Positions 63,497-64,000 of a stretch of DNA of 64,000 nt are shown here, piece by piece. Source of the stretch: Ramlibacter sp. PS4R-6 (GTDB lineage Bacteria > Pseudomonadota > Gammaproteobacteria > Burkholderiales > Burkholderiaceae_C); the NCBI RefSeq assembly GCF_037572775.1, contig NZ_JBBHKA010000001.1, positions 2,108,001 to 2,172,000 of the forward strand, read 5' to 3'. The position numbers and the translations under genes were made by a program. The notes beneath the pieces are model-generated. The model was not told where the DNA came from, ran no database searches, and worked only from the letters and a program-made list of their open reading frames with translations. Positions within the stretch are counted from its first letter, which is position 1. The number at the start of each line of letters is the position of its first letter.

Positions 63497-64000
63497 ATGA
63501 CCGCCAGCCTCGATGCCGCCGTCGCGGCGTTCGCGCCGCGGCTGCCGCTCGCCGTAGCCTATAGCGGCGGCGCCGATTCGACAGCGCTGCTGGTCGCCTG
63601 CGCGACGCGGTGGCCGGGCCAGGTGGTGGCGATCCATGTGAACCACGGGCTGCAGGCGGCGGCGGCCGGCTTCGAAAGCCATTGCCGCTCCGCCTGCGGG
63701 GCGCTGGGTGTGCCCCTGCATGCCGAGCGCATCGATGCGCGCCACGCGCCCGGGGAAAGTCCCGAAGATGCGGCGCGCCGCGGCCGCTACGAAGCCATCC
63801 ACCGGGCCGCGCTGCGCGAAGGCGTTGCCTGCGTGGCCCTGGCCCAGCACGCCGACGACCAGGTCGAGACCGTGCTGCTCGCGCTCTCGCGCGGCGCGGG
63901 CATCGCGGGGCTTGCCGGGATGCGGCCCGCATGGGAGCAGGACGGTGTCGACTACTGCCGGCCCTTGCTGGAAGTCTCCGCGGCGGACATCCGTGTGTGG
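63497..64000 (+). CDS. tilS: tRNA(Ile)-lysidine synthase (partial, cut by window end)
   Basis: The first 168 codons of TilS. The PP-loop ATP-binding motif AVAYSGGADSTALL is near residue 20. HVNHGLQ and ALAQHADDQVETVLLALSRGAG are diagnostic. The enzyme adds lysine to C34 of tRNA-Ile(CAU), changing its decoding to AUA. ATG 63497 gives the usual N-terminus. It is the last feature and continues beyond the window. Confidence 0.95.
   Translation, partial: MTASLDAAVAAFAPRLPLAVAYSGGADSTALLVACATRWPGQVVAIHVNHGLQAAAAGFESHCRSACGALGVPLHAERIDARHAPGESPEDAARRGRYEAIHRAALREGVACVALAQHADDQVETVLLALSRGAGIAGLAGMRPAWEQDGVDYCRPLLEVSAADIRVW

Overview
This is one contiguous stretch of a very G+C-rich bacterial chromosome. 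Protein character and gene order point to a betaproteobacterium of the Burkholderiales, most likely Comamonadaceae (Ramlibacter/Variovorax-like). That placement comes from reading the proteins, not from a database search. Supporting points are the ribD-ribE-ribBA-ribH-nusB-aminotransferase-ybgC-tolQRA run, the pilE-fimT-pilVWXY1 block, the cysS/alkA/accA/tilS neighbourhood and the Liv-type transporters. No insertion sequence, prophage or CRISPR array was seen.

Region 1 (1-18090) is the accessory, metabolically most interesting part. A leftward operon (1-7486) encodes four thiolase-fold proteins, two DUF35 (zinc-ribbon/OB) partners, an SDR-like protein and a metallo-beta-lactamase-fold hydrolase. 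Divergent from it is a rightward operon (7598-18090): a TetR regulator, a complete Liv-type ABC importer with an acyl-CoA ligase gene between the permease and ATPase genes, a two-subunit CoA-transferase-family enzyme, an alpha/beta hydrolase, a small cupin and a GST. A perfect 18-bp palindrome beside a good sigma70-like promoter lies between the two operons. The simplest reading is one regulon that imports an unknown organic acid, activates it to a CoA thioester and degrades it by carbon-carbon cleavage. Three of the four thiolase-fold proteins lack the catalytic cysteine, which suggests lyase (retro-aldol) chemistry of the Ltp2-ChsH2 type.

Region 2 (18100-33604): tRNA-Gly(CCC), alaS, a lone Liv-type binding protein, trmB, gluQ, and a LysR regulator divergent from a compact redox cluster (pirin, DoxX, WrbA-like flavoprotein, second pirin). 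A secreted hydrolase, trhO, dnaE and a methyltransferase of slightly different codon use follow.

Region 3 (33613-41014) is one long leftward transcription unit, ribD to tolA: riboflavin synthesis, NusB, an aminotransferase, a YbgC thioesterase and TolQRA. Most genes overlap by 1-4 bases. tolB and pal do not follow tolA.

Region 4 (41146-50221) is a type IV pilus block: pilE, fimT, pilV, pilW, pilX, a large pilY1 with an inserted array of beta-rich repeats, a second fimT, and a FimT-like protein whose prepilin leader has been replaced by a Sec signal peptide.

Region 5 (50218-64000): nrdR-glyA, a lytic transglycosylase, a long non-coding interval holding a strongly structured candidate RNA that ends at a terminator, a DUF349 protein, mtfA, lpxH, two cyclophilins, a TPR protein, cysS, a 3-methyladenine glycosylase, accA, a TonB-C-domain protein and the start of tilS.
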